A stretch of DNA of 64,000 nt from Paractinoplanes ovalisporus. Its GTDB lineage: Bacteria > Actinomycetota > Actinomycetes > Mycobacteriales > Micromonosporaceae. Under the pieces are notes generated by a model. The model had not been told where the DNA came from, searched no databases, and saw nothing but the letters and a program-made list of their open reading frames with translations. Where the stretch lies: positions 62,001 to 126,000 of the forward strand of contig NZ_JAENHP010000005.1 in the NCBI RefSeq assembly GCF_016834655.1, read 5' to 3'. This document shows positions 33,883 through 42,691 of the stretch, one piece after another (position 1 is the first letter of the stretch; every line of letters starts with the position of its first letter). Made by a program: the position numbers and the translations under genes.

Positions 33883-35225
33883 CCCTCATCGCCACCCGCC
33901 CCGACCCGGGCGACGCCCGCCCCTACACGTTCCCCGACCTGCAACGGGTCACCGTCGCCGGCGGCACCGTCATCGGCGCCCACCTGCCCGGCCAGGCCCT
34001 GGCCAGCGCGATGCTGCTGCTCGACGCCGGGGCCGCCCGCGAGGCCGACGGCCGCGAGGGCACGGCCACCGTGCTGGCCAAGTCGCTGGAGGAGGGCACC
34101 GAGAAGCGCGACTCGGCCGCGTACGCGCTGGCCCTGGAGAGCCTGGGTGCCGAGCTGGCGCCGGGCGTCGACTGGGACACGTTCCGGGCCGGCGTCTCGG
34201 CGCCGGTTCCGCAGCTGCTCGACGCGGTGCGGCTGGCGGCCGAGGCGGTCCGCACCCCGCGGCTCGACGTGGCCGACGTCACCCGGGTCCGCGACGACGA
34301 GGTGACCGCGCTCCGCATGGACTGGGCCCAGCCCGGCCCGCGGGCCGACGCCGCCCTGCGGGCCGACCTGTTCGGGGCGGCCGAGCGCTTCGGCCGTCCG
34401 ATGCACGGCGACCCCACGTCGGTGGCCGCCGTGACCGTCGACGACGTGCTGGCCTTCCACCGGGCCTGGCTGCGGCGCCCGGGTGTGCTGCTGGTGGCGG
34501 GCGACCTGAGCACGCTCGACCTCAAGGCGCTGGGCGAGGCGGCGTTCGCGGGCACCTCGGGCGAGCCGCTGGCCGTCGAGCCGCCGCTGGGTGTGCCGCT
34601 GCGCGACGAGCGCCGGATCCTGCTGGTCGACCGGCCCGGCTCGGTGCAGTCCACGCTGCGCATCGGGCACCGGTCACCCGAGCGGGCCACGCCCGACTAC
34701 GTGTCGATGACGCTGGCCGCCACGGTGCTGGGCGGGGCGTTCACGTCCCGGCTCAACCACCTGATCCGCGAGGTCAAGGGCTACTCGTACGGCATCCGCG
34801 GCTCCTATGCGATGAGCCGGCGGTTCGGCCGCTTCGAGGTGGCCGCGGGTGTGCAGACGGCCGTGACCGCGCCCGCCATCGTCGACACCATCGGCGAGAT
34901 CGCGCGTACGCAGGAAACCGGGGTGACCGAGGACGAACTGGCGGTGGCCCGGTCGTGGCGGGCCGGTCAGCTCTCGGTCGAGATGCAGACGCCGGGCTCG
35001 ATCGTGGGCGCGCTCAGCACGCTGGTCGTGCACGGCCTGCCCGACGACTACTACACGACGTTGCGCTCGCAATACCTGGAGACGTCCCTGGCCGAGGTCA
35101 GCGACGCCGCCGCCCGGCACCTGCACCCGCACGCCCTGACCCTGGTCGTGGAGGGCGACGCGGCGGTGATCCGGGATGAGCTGGTGGCCGCGAAGATCGG
35201 CGAAGTGGTCGACGCGGAGATCTGA
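33879..35225 (+). CDS. M16 family peptidase-like protein (non-catalytic partner)
   Basis: This 448-residue protein is homologous to the upstream peptidase, but the zinc site is replaced by GTATVLAKSLEEGT (no HxxEH). It keeps SRLNHLIREVKGYSYGIRGSY, the region that supplies substrate-binding Arg/Tyr in inactive partners of M16B heterodimers. It is translationally coupled to the active subunit. Confidence 0.92.
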   Translation: MTLIATRPDPGDARPYTFPDLQRVTVAGGTVIGAHLPGQALASAMLLLDAGAAREADGREGTATVLAKSLEEGTEKRDSAAYALALESLGAELAPGVDWDTFRAGVSAPVPQLLDAVRLAAEAVRTPRLDVADVTRVRDDEVTALRMDWAQPGPRADAALRADLFGAAERFGRPMHGDPTSVAAVTVDDVLAFHRAWLRRPGVLLVAGDLSTLDLKALGEAAFAGTSGEPLAVEPPLGVPLRDERRILLVDRPGSVQSTLRIGHRSPERATPDYVSMTLAATVLGGAFTSRLNHLIREVKGYSYGIRGSYAMSRRFGRFEVAAGVQTAVTAPAIVDTIGEIARTQETGVTEDELAVARSWRAGQLSVEMQTPGSIVGALSTLVVHGLPDDYYTTLRSQYLETSLAEVSDAAARHLHPHALTLVVEGDAAVIRDELVAAKIGEVVDAEI

Positions 35226-35277
35226 ATCACGCGGCGTTTCAAGTGAACGGCCAGCTTCGACCGATAACTTGTCCGCC

Positions 35278-36288
35278 ATGACGATCACCACCACACCGTC
35301 CGAGGTCCGGCCGGGCCGGCGGGTGAGGCGCACCGCGCTGCTCATCCTGCTGGCCCTGCCGGCCCTGGCCTGGGCGGTGGTGCGGCTGTTCGGCTGGGAG
35401 CACGGCGTCCTCGTGCAGCTGGTCGCCTTCACCCCGTACGCGGCGGCCTGGTCGCTGGTGCCGCTGACGATCGCCCTGCTGACCCGCAAATGGCTGGCCG
35501 CGGTGGTGGCGGCGCTGGCCACGGTGCTGCTGGCGGCGGCCGTGCTGCCCCGGACGATCCCCGACATGGACAAGGGCCCGTCGACCGGCGTCCCGATCAC
35601 CGTCATGACGGTCAACATGTTCATCGGCGCGGCCGACCCGGCGGCGGTGGTGAAGCTGGTGCGCGACCACGACGTCGCGGTGCTGGCGGTGCAGGAGTTC
35701 ACGCCCGAGTCGGCGGCCGGGCTGAGCGCGGCCGGCATCGACGCGCTGCTGCCCCACCACGCGCTGGCCGACGAGATCGGCACCACCGGCTCGGGTCTCT
35801 ACTCCCGTTTCCCGCTGACCGGCCAGGGCTCGCGGCGCGGCGACGGGGGCGGGCTGCAGGACGGCAACCTGCAGGCGTACGCGACGATCCAGCCGCCCGG
35901 GGCCGGCCCGGTCTTCGTCGAGTCGGCCCACCCGCTGGCGCCCTACGCGCTGGCGGCCGAGGAGGCGTGGCGGGCCGACCTGGCCGCGCTGCCCCGGGCC
36001 GACCAGGCGGGCCCGCCCAAGCTGATCCTGGGCGACTTCAACTCGACGCTCGACCACGCCCCGCTGCGCGAGGTCATCTCGCACGGCTACCGCGATGCGG
36101 CGGCGGCCACCGGCAAGGGGCTGATCGGCACCTGGGGTCCGTACGACGGTCTGCCGATCCCGCCCGTGACACTCGACCACGTTCTGGTCGACGAGCGGAT
36201 CGGCGTACGGGAATCGTCTGTGCACAGCGTCACAGGCTCCGACCATCGTGCTCTCGTTGCGACGGTCACTCTTCCCGCCGCGTCATAG
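35278..36288 (+). CDS. Membrane-anchored endonuclease/exonuclease/phosphatase-family protein, copy 1
   Basis: This 336-residue protein has three N-terminal transmembrane helices (about 18-100) followed by an EEP-fold domain: VMTVNMFIGAAD, AVQEFTPE, LILGDFNSTLDHAPLRE and SDHRALVATV carry the metal and catalytic residues (Asn, Glu, Asp/Asn, His). EEP enzymes cleave phosphodiesters in nucleic acids or lipids; the membrane anchor hints at an outside-facing or lipid substrate. A close paralogue follows directly, so this is a tandem duplication. Confidence 0.9.
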   Translation: MTITTTPSEVRPGRRVRRTALLILLALPALAWAVVRLFGWEHGVLVQLVAFTPYAAAWSLVPLTIALLTRKWLAAVVAALATVLLAAAVLPRTIPDMDKGPSTGVPITVMTVNMFIGAADPAAVVKLVRDHDVAVLAVQEFTPESAAGLSAAGIDALLPHHALADEIGTTGSGLYSRFPLTGQGSRRGDGGGLQDGNLQAYATIQPPGAGPVFVESAHPLAPYALAAEEAWRADLAALPRADQAGPPKLILGDFNSTLDHAPLREVISHGYRDAAAATGKGLIGTWGPYDGLPIPPVTLDHVLVDERIGVRESSVHSVTGSDHRALVATVTLPAAS

Positions 36289-36321
36289 TTGGTCTGGCGT
36301 GGAGTGGTTAGCCTCGCCGCC

Positions 36322-37320
36322 ATGACGATCATCGCGCCGAGCCCCGGTCGCTCCCGACCACGACGAAAGGCCGCGCTGACCGTGCTGTTCTGGCTGTTCA
36401 TCCTCCCGTTCGCGATCTGGGCCGTGATCCGCCTCGGTGGCTGGGAACGGGGCCCGGTGGTCCAGTTGTTCGCCTTCACCCCCTATGTCGCGGCCGCCGC
36501 CTGGCTGCCCGCGATCCTGGCCCTGGTCACCCGGCGGTGGACGGTGGCCGCGGCCGCGGTGGTGGTCGCGATCATGTTGGCCTCGGCCGTGCTGCCCCGC
36601 GCGCTCCCGAGCCGCGACAAGGGCCCGCAGCAGGGCGTGCGGATCACCGTGATGACCTCGAACATGCTCTTCGGCAAGGCCGACGCGGCGGCCATGGTCA
36701 AGCTGATCAGCGACCACGACGTCGCCGTGCTGGCCGTGCAGGAGTTCACCTCCGAGGGCAAGGAGGCGCTGGCCGAGGCCGGTCTGGGCAGCCTGATGCC
36801 GTACTCGTCACTGGCCGACAAGCCCGGCGCCGAGGGGTCCGGGCTCTACTCGCGCTACCCGATCACCTCGCCCGGCTCGACGCGCAACGGCGGGGGCTTC
36901 ATGCAGGCGTACGGCACCGTGCAGGTGCCCGAGGCCGGCCCGGTCATCGTCGAGTCGGCGCACCCCCTGGCCCCGTACGCCCGTTCGGTGCTGGGCCAGT
37001 GGCGCGAAGACCTGCTGGCCGAGCCGCGGGCGAACGACAGCGCCACCCCGCGGATCCTGCTCGGCGACTTCAACGCGACCCTCGACCACGCCCCGCTGCG
37101 CGAGCTGATCGCAAGCGGCTACCGCGACGCCGCCGACACCGCGGGCAAGGGGCTGATCGGCACGTGGGGCCCGTACGACGGCAACCCGATCCCGCCCGTG
37201 ACGATCGACCATGTGCTGGTGGACGAGCGGATCGGCGTACGGGAGGTCAGCGTCCACAACGTCCCGCGCAGCGACCACCGAGCGGTGATCGCCGCCCTCA
37301 CCGTCCCCGCCGCATCATGA
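36322..37320 (+). CDS. Membrane-anchored endonuclease/exonuclease/phosphatase-family protein, copy 2
   Basis: This 332-residue paralogue of the preceding gene shares the same layout (three transmembrane helices, then the EEP domain) and keeps every motif: VMTSNMLFGKAD, AVQEFTSE, LLGDFNATLDHAPLRE, TWGPYDGNPIPPVTIDHV and SDHRAVIAAL. The ATG at 36322 (MTIIAPSP) parallels MTITTTPS of copy 1; an upstream in-frame extension is not conserved. The stop overlaps the next start by 4 nt. Confidence 0.9.
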   Translation: MTIIAPSPGRSRPRRKAALTVLFWLFILPFAIWAVIRLGGWERGPVVQLFAFTPYVAAAAWLPAILALVTRRWTVAAAAVVVAIMLASAVLPRALPSRDKGPQQGVRITVMTSNMLFGKADAAAMVKLISDHDVAVLAVQEFTSEGKEALAEAGLGSLMPYSSLADKPGAEGSGLYSRYPITSPGSTRNGGGFMQAYGTVQVPEAGPVIVESAHPLAPYARSVLGQWREDLLAEPRANDSATPRILLGDFNATLDHAPLRELIASGYRDAADTAGKGLIGTWGPYDGNPIPPVTIDHVLVDERIGVREVSVHNVPRSDHRAVIAALTVPAAS

Positions 37321-37829
37321 CCGTCACGGAGATTCCCGGTCTGGGCCCGGTGGTCGAGGACGACGACGCCGGCTGGTTCGAGAGTGAACCCGTCCCCGTG
37401 CCCGTTCTGGGCGGCCGCGAGTGCCGTTTCCTGGTCGAGGGCTACGACGGCGCCGACGACTTCCACGCCGCGATCCGCACGTTCCTAGCCCTCGACCGCG
37501 GCGCGCTGGAGGCGGCCACCCCGCACATCTACGCGTACTACCGCGACATCACCGAGCTGGTCGACGACGAGTTCCGCATCGACATCGCCGGCCCCGACCG
37601 GGTGCTCGACCACGTGCACCCCGGCTACGAGATCTCGGTGATCCGCGACGGCCCGGTCTACGTCTCCGTCGAGTGCAACTGCGACTGGGAGCCCGAACAC
37701 GGCTTGCAGCTGATCTTCCGCGCCGGCGCCGAGATCACCAAGGTCGGCCCGTACGACGGCCACGTGACCAACTCCGGCGCCTACGCCGACCCCGCACTGG
37801 AGGGCGTGGTCTACCGCTCACTCCGCTGA
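37317..37829 (+). CDS. Conserved hypothetical protein, DUF6985-like
   Basis: This 170-residue acidic soluble protein begins MTVTEIPGLGPVVEDDDAGWFESEP and has CRFLVEGYDGADDF and AYYRDITELV. The pattern resembles the DUF6985 group of bacterial proteins, with low confidence. It is coupled to the EEP gene by a 4-nt overlap. The C-terminal half has conserved Cys (VECNCDWEPEHGL). No function is proposed. Confidence 0.75.
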   Translation: MTVTEIPGLGPVVEDDDAGWFESEPVPVPVLGGRECRFLVEGYDGADDFHAAIRTFLALDRGALEAATPHIYAYYRDITELVDDEFRIDIAGPDRVLDHVHPGYEISVIRDGPVYVSVECNCDWEPEHGLQLIFRAGAEITKVGPYDGHVTNSGAYADPALEGVVYRSLR

Positions 37830-37835
37830 CTTCGT

Positions 37836-39959
37836 TCAATCCTTACGAAGCAGGCTGGTGAAGCCGGCTACCACCAGCAGCCCGATGATCCAACCGAGCG
37901 CGCTCAGCCCCCAGGTCACGGCCGCGGTCAGACGTGAGGTCTCGAAGTCGGGCGCCCAGTGGTCTCGTTGTTTGAGGCCGACGATCGGCAGCAGTGAGTC
38001 GACGCTGTACACGTACGGGTTGAAGCAAGGGTAGATGTCAGCATTGCAGGAATTGCTGGTAACCGCCCGACCGCTTGGCGGCCGAGTCGGTTTGATCGCG
38101 CCGGAGGGCGCCGCATGCGCGAAGTAAAAACCACCGAGCACCGCGGCGAGAATGAGAACCACCAAGCCGCGAAGCGGGGCGTAACCGTATCCGACAAGCG
38201 GTCGAGCTACCCATCGACTCGGGTTGCGCGCCGTTGTTGTTGCGTTCAGACGGGCAATGTGTGCGCGCTTGGCGTCGCGTGGGAAGCCTTCGCGGGCGTA
38301 CAGGCGAGCCAGGTGCAGGTAAGGCTGTGCTGTGCGGCGGTCCAATGAGCCGCGTAACAGCCGTCGCCGGTGGTGCCAAGCAAAATCATCACTGAACAGG
38401 CGGTCATATGTCAGGCCGTCAAGAGCCAGGCCGGAGGCTACGAATTTGGGTTTCCCGGTCAGCCTGCGCCGCAGGGTGGTGCCGCCGATTCTGGCTTCCG
38501 GCCAAGCCGTCAAGTCGTCCTCGAGTACAGCGCAGCGCGCCGATCGAAGATTGATCACACCTACGACGTCGAGGTGCCGCACCACGATAGCGAGTGCAAC
38601 GGTGAGCCCGAAGGCGTCGAGAGCTGATCGCCCGATGTTGGAAAACGAAACCTTCCGTTCCTCCGATCCGGACACGATGAAGTTTCCGCCGACGTTTGCC
38701 AAGCGCAGGACAACGTTCCCTTCGGCTGCGAAAGATCCGCCGATAAATAGGCTGCCCGCGATGCGCGCGTTCTCGAATGAGATCGCCGTGTCGCCGGCGC
38801 GCCGCCCACCGAAGCTGGAATCGCGAGCGTCGACGTCGGCGCACCGAAACAGGCTGTTTGCGAGGTCGACGCTACCTCCGATCTGAGCACCCATGAACGT
38901 GACCGCGCCATGCGCGGACAGGCCGTTCCGGAGATGCACCGGACCTTTGATCTCGGTTCGCTCAGCGGTGAGGCAGAAGCCGTCGGGCCCCTCGAGCGTG
39001 GAGCTGTCCATCTCCAAGGAGTCGCCGATGGTACACGCGAACAGCCGAATCGTCCCCGCAGAGTGCGCCTGCCGGCGGAACGCGACATTACCGGCGACGG
39101 TGCAGCGTTCCAACAAGATGCTGTAGCCGCGATAATTGATGAAGGATCCGCCGTCCAGGTTCACCGAGTCAAACGCCCCTCCAACGGCGCGTACCAGTCC
39201 GAGGGCAAGGAATCGCTCGCCGTCGACCTCACTCTGCAGTACCAGCCCGCCGCGGACTTTGGCGCCGTCGAGGGTCAGGGCCACGCGATCCGACCCGGCG
39301 CGATTCCGTACTTCACCGTAAGGGTCCTTGGTGCCGACGGGCCAGTGCGCGCCTACCAATTTCGATCCCGCAAAATTCAGTGATCCGTTGACTTCAATGC
39401 CACTCGCCAGCACGGCCCCGTTGACCTGGACGCGATCCATTCGGACACTCCGCTGCACGCTGGCGCCGCGAATGTCCAGCGCTTCCGGCAGAGTCGAGCG
39501 GACAACGGCGTCGTGCATCTCCATCGGACCGTTCACGGACAGATATCGCATCAGCACGGCGTCCTCCGCCAAGACGCCGCGCAGGTTGATGGCGCGGCAG
39601 TTCATGCCGATCGCCGAGAGCCCTCGGAGCAGCGTCGAGTCGTGGAGGTCGAGGTCAGCGATCGTGGCGGCGTCGAGCTGCAGCCTTCCGCTGATGACCG
39701 AGCGTGTGATCGACAGCATCTTAGTTGCCGCGCGTACCCGCGAAAGGTCTATATCCCCGATCAAGTAGGCGCCATCGATCATCACGTCGTGTCCGGCGCG
39801 AAGTGCGGTGGCCACCGCGGCGGCGGGCACCGTTCGGCCGCGCCAGAACTTGCTGTCCCGTTGGTCGACCTGCCTACCAGGGTTGGTTTTCTCTCCTAGT
39901 GCGAGAGGTTTCCCCTCGCTCAGTGCTCGTCCCAGCGCGGCCTGTGATCGTGACGGCAT
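37836..39959 (-). CDS. Large membrane protein with right-handed beta-helix repeats
   Basis: This 707-residue protein has about 450 residues of short irregular repeats of the form G-x-L/V-x-L...A-x-I-x-G (e.g. VNGSLNFAGSKL, IGGSVDLANSLF, IAGSLFIGGSF), as expected for a solenoid like bactofilin or pentapeptide proteins. A helical segment (LHLARLYAREGFPRDAKRAHIARL) and two transmembrane helices near the C-terminus (about 605-625 and 683-703) follow. GC content is clearly below its neighbours, suggesting recent transfer. No catalytic motif is visible and the function is unknown; a cell-envelope scaffold is one possibility. Confidence 0.85.
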   Translation of the reverse strand: MPSRSQAALGRALSEGKPLALGEKTNPGRQVDQRDSKFWRGRTVPAAAVATALRAGHDVMIDGAYLIGDIDLSRVRAATKMLSITRSVISGRLQLDAATIADLDLHDSTLLRGLSAIGMNCRAINLRGVLAEDAVLMRYLSVNGPMEMHDAVVRSTLPEALDIRGASVQRSVRMDRVQVNGAVLASGIEVNGSLNFAGSKLVGAHWPVGTKDPYGEVRNRAGSDRVALTLDGAKVRGGLVLQSEVDGERFLALGLVRAVGGAFDSVNLDGGSFINYRGYSILLERCTVAGNVAFRRQAHSAGTIRLFACTIGDSLEMDSSTLEGPDGFCLTAERTEIKGPVHLRNGLSAHGAVTFMGAQIGGSVDLANSLFRCADVDARDSSFGGRRAGDTAISFENARIAGSLFIGGSFAAEGNVVLRLANVGGNFIVSGSEERKVSFSNIGRSALDAFGLTVALAIVVRHLDVVGVINLRSARCAVLEDDLTAWPEARIGGTTLRRRLTGKPKFVASGLALDGLTYDRLFSDDFAWHHRRRLLRGSLDRRTAQPYLHLARLYAREGFPRDAKRAHIARLNATTTARNPSRWVARPLVGYGYAPLRGLVVLILAAVLGGFYFAHAAPSGAIKPTRPPSGRAVTSNSCNADIYPCFNPYVYSVDSLLPIVGLKQRDHWAPDFETSRLTAAVTWGLSALGWIIGLLVVAGFTSLLRKD

Positions 39960-40087
39960 CTCGTGAGGTTACTGCCGCCTAACGATTCAGGACATGCCAT
40001 CAATCGTTGGGAAATAGCATCCGATGTTTGCTGAGAGTGTGGTGCGGCCCGAACCTGGATCTTCGTGCCGCGGAACCCCGCTTGGTC

Positions 40088-40636
40088 TCAGGCGGCCCAG
40101 AAGATGGTGCACTCGCCGTGGTGGGCGGCTGTGCGGTAGAAGGTGGTCAGGTCGGCGTATGGGTCGGCCAGCCGGGTTCGGTATGACTCGATCTGCTCGT
40201 CGGGAAATGTCGGCGTCACGATTCTCTCGGGTGGCAGAGGCTGCCCGTAGGTCGGTGACTCGTAGTCGTAGTCGTAGTCGACCCGCAGGGTGTCCCGCTC
40301 GACCAAGGCGTCGCGCAGGTGTGGGGCGAGCGCGGCGAATGGTGTCCGCTCGAGTTGGGTGGCTGCCTCCGCCACCTGAGCTGGGTCCAGGCAGCGGGCG
40401 TCGCCGTGGGCGCCGAAGGCGGTCTGCTCGTCGGGGAACAACACGCCGGACCGGAACGGGTTGACCCGGAAGCCGGCGATGGTGAACAGGGGGCCGAACA
40501 GCTTCCACTCCCAGTCGAGTTCGAGCCGCTCCGGCTGGTCGAACGTTGTCACCCGGTCGTAGGCGGTGGCCGGGTCGGACCGGATCTCGTCCCGTAGTTC
40601 CGGTGACAGCCGGATCAGATCGCCGAGCAGGCTCAT
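40088..40636 (-). CDS. DUF1877 (YfbM-like) protein
   Basis: This 182-residue cytoplasmic protein starts MSLLGDLIRLSPELRDEI, with W-E-W-K-L-F and an ending TFYRTAAHHGECTIFWAA, which resembles the YfbM/DUF1877 family. It is 5 nt downstream of the next gene on the same strand, so they form an operon. The function is unknown. Confidence 0.8.
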   Translation of the reverse strand: MSLLGDLIRLSPELRDEIRSDPATAYDRVTTFDQPERLELDWEWKLFGPLFTIAGFRVNPFRSGVLFPDEQTAFGAHGDARCLDPAQVAEAATQLERTPFAALAPHLRDALVERDTLRVDYDYDYESPTYGQPLPPERIVTPTFPDEQIESYRTRLADPYADLTTFYRTAAHHGECTIFWAA

Positions 40637-40641
40637 GACGG

Positions 40642-41583
40642 TCAGCGGCGGTTGGCGGGGGCGACCGCCTCGCGGCTGCGGGCCGCGCCCTCGGGGCCCA
40701 TCAGCTCTTCGCAGACGCGGATCAGACGGGCCCGCAGGGCGGCGGCCCGGCGGGCGAACTCGCGCTGCCGGGCCACGTACTCAGCCTTGCCCTCGGGGGT
40801 TTCGATCTTGACCGGGGGATGGCCGTAGGAGCTCAGGTCGTAGGGGCTGGCCTGCATGTCGAGCAGCCGGATGTCGGAGGCCAGCGCGAAACAGTCGAGC
40901 GCCAGCGCGCCGGGCACGGCGGCGCCCAGCTTGGTCGCCCACTTGTGCACGTCCATCGCGGCGTGCAGGCAGCCGGGCTGGTCGAGGTCGACCTGGGTGG
41001 CCCGGGTGGGCTGCAGACGGTTGAGCCCGACCGCCTCGGGGGTGAAGAACCGGAACGCGTCGTAGTGGGTGCAGCGGATCGGGTGCTGCTCGACCACCCG
41101 GTCGGTCTCGGCCAGGCCCAGGCGCAACGGCAGCGGGTGCCGGTGGTCGGGGTCGCGATAGACCATGGCCCACTCGTGCAGCCCGAAACAGCCGGAGAAG
41201 ACCGGGCGGGACGCCGTCGCGGTGAGCAGGCCGTGGATGTAACGCACGCTCTCGCCGCGGGCGTGGAGATAGGCATCCTGGTCGAGCGTGACCACCCCGT
41301 CGGGGTAGGTCATGTAGAACTTCCACGTCGAATGCTCGGCCAGGCCGTCGGGCGCGGGGGAGAGCCCGGCACCGACCCCGGGGTGCCAGCGGCGCAGCAC
41401 AGCCGGCCGGGTGCCGTAGTAGTCGTAGAGAAAATCTTCGATGGCGTGCTTCTCGCCGGTGGCGCGGCGGGCACGGTGGCCGGCGGTCATCTCGTCGGCC
41501 CGCTCGGCGTGCGCCCGGGCAAGGGGAATCCAGGTGACCGAGGGCAGCGTCGTGGTGAGCGCCCTCACCTGCTTGATCCCCAT
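40642..41583 (-). CDS. Conserved actinobacterial protein (often labelled 3-methyladenine DNA glycosylase)
   Basis: This 313-residue soluble protein has the well-conserved stretches EKHAIEDFLYDYYGTRP, FSGCFGLHEWAMVYR, IRCTHYDAFRFFTPEA and QPGCLHAAMDVHKWATKL. Actinobacterial homologues are frequently called 3-methyladenine DNA glycosylase, but no helix-hairpin-helix or AlkA motif is visible, so the label should be treated with care. The many conserved His/Cys residues suggest a metalloenzyme (inference). ATG 41583 (MGIKQV) is chosen. Confidence 0.75.
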   Translation of the reverse strand: MGIKQVRALTTTLPSVTWIPLARAHAERADEMTAGHRARRATGEKHAIEDFLYDYYGTRPAVLRRWHPGVGAGLSPAPDGLAEHSTWKFYMTYPDGVVTLDQDAYLHARGESVRYIHGLLTATASRPVFSGCFGLHEWAMVYRDPDHRHPLPLRLGLAETDRVVEQHPIRCTHYDAFRFFTPEAVGLNRLQPTRATQVDLDQPGCLHAAMDVHKWATKLGAAVPGALALDCFALASDIRLLDMQASPYDLSSYGHPPVKIETPEGKAEYVARQREFARRAAALRARLIRVCEELMGPEGAARSREAVAPANRR

Positions 41584-41674
41584 GGCATCAGCGTATCCAG
41601 CCGAGGCGATCAACACGATCACCGTTAGGCGCGAATGCATTTGGCGTCGCGTTCGATTCCGGCATATGCGTCCA

Positions 41675-41704
41675 ATTCGGTCTGTCGTCTTGCAGATACC
41701 GAAT
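41675..41704 (+). repeat. Inverted repeat ATTCGGT-N16-ACCGAAT
   Basis: Two perfect 7-nt arms (41675-41681 and 41698-41704) lie in the divergent promoter region of the ABC exporter operon. This could be an operator or a small hairpin. Confidence 0.4.
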
Positions 41705-41717
41705 CTGTGCCTCGGAA

Positions 41718-41735
41718 TGTAGTACACCTACTACA
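41718..41735 (+). promoter_or_regulatory. Operator-like inverted repeat TGTAGT-N6-ACTACA before the ABC operon
   Basis: This perfect 6-bp dyad lies 12 nt before the first possible start codon (GTG 41747). The operon's own XRE protein, or a GntR/YtrA-type regulator elsewhere, could bind it. Confidence 0.5.
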
Positions 41736-41746
41736 CACTTGATAAC

Positions 41747-42691
41747 GTGCTGGACATGGGAGGAATGGCTCTGACGGGGGCGCTCGCGGCCGGCACGCAG
41801 GTGCCGCCCGGCGAGCGGGTCATCGACGTCCGCGATCTGCGGATGCGATACGGGACGAAGGATGTCCTGCACGGTGTGAGTTTCGCCGCTCGCCGCGGGG
41901 AAGTGCTCGCGCTGCTCGGGCCCAACGGCGCGGGCAAGACGACAACGATCGAGATCCTCGAGGGCTTCCGCATGCGCTCCTCGGGCGAGGTGACGGTGCT
42001 CGACACCGATCCGGCCCGGGCCGGCGAGGCCTGGCGGGCCCGCGTCGGCGTGGTGCTGCAGTCCTGGCGCGACCACGGCAAGTGGCGGGTCCAGGAGCTG
42101 CTGGATCACCTCGGGGCCTACTACCGGCGCTACTCCACCGATCTTAAATCGCGGCCCTGGCCGGTCGGCGACCTGCTCGAGGTGGTGGGCTTGTCCGCCC
42201 TGGCGTCCACCCGCATCGCGCGGCTCTCCGGCGGTCAACGCCGCCGGCTCGACGTGGCGATCGGCATCGTCGGCCGGCCCGACCTGCTCTTCCTCGACGA
42301 GCCGACGGTCGGCTTCGACCCGGAGGCCCGGCGCGAGTTCCACGACCTGGTGCACCGGCTGACCGATGTGGACGACACCACGATCCTGCTCACCACTCAC
42401 GATCTGGACGAGGCCGAGAAGCTGGCCGACCGCATCCTCATCCTCAACGACGGTCGGATCATCGCCGACGGTTCGGCCGACGACCTGTCCCGCCAGGTGG
42501 CCGGCGAGAGCGAGATCCGCTGGACCCGCGACGGGCAACGGTTCGTCCACTCGGCGGCGAACCCGACCCCCTTCGTACGGGAACTGCTGTTGCAGCACGG
42601 AGACGCCGTCGAAGACCTGGAAGTACGCCGTAACAGCCTGGAAGACACCTACATCCGGCTGGTCCACGACTCGGAAGGGAGGGCGCGATGA
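41747..42691 (+). CDS. ABC transporter ATP-binding protein
   Basis: This 314-residue ATPase of a DrrA-like exporter has Walker A GPNGAGKTTT, signature LSGGQRRRL, Walker B LLFLDEP and switch His (TTHDLDEAEKL). The C-terminal extension of about 80 residues is typical for this subfamily. Starts at GTG 41747, ATG 41756 or ATG 41765 are possible; GGGAGGA abuts the last. It is coupled to the permease gene by a 4-nt overlap. Confidence 0.93.
   Translation: MLDMGGMALTGALAAGTQVPPGERVIDVRDLRMRYGTKDVLHGVSFAARRGEVLALLGPNGAGKTTTIEILEGFRMRSSGEVTVLDTDPARAGEAWRARVGVVLQSWRDHGKWRVQELLDHLGAYYRRYSTDLKSRPWPVGDLLEVVGLSALASTRIARLSGGQRRRLDVAIGIVGRPDLLFLDEPTVGFDPEARREFHDLVHRLTDVDDTTILLTTHDLDEAEKLADRILILNDGRIIADGSADDLSRQVAGESEIRWTRDGQRFVHSAANPTPFVRELLLQHGDAVEDLEVRRNSLEDTYIRLVHDSEGRAR

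Noticed and set aside
41584..41727. N-terminal extension of the glycosylase-like gene
   Set aside because: The extra 48 residues cover the divergent promoter region with its dyads; the conserved protein starts at MGIKQV.
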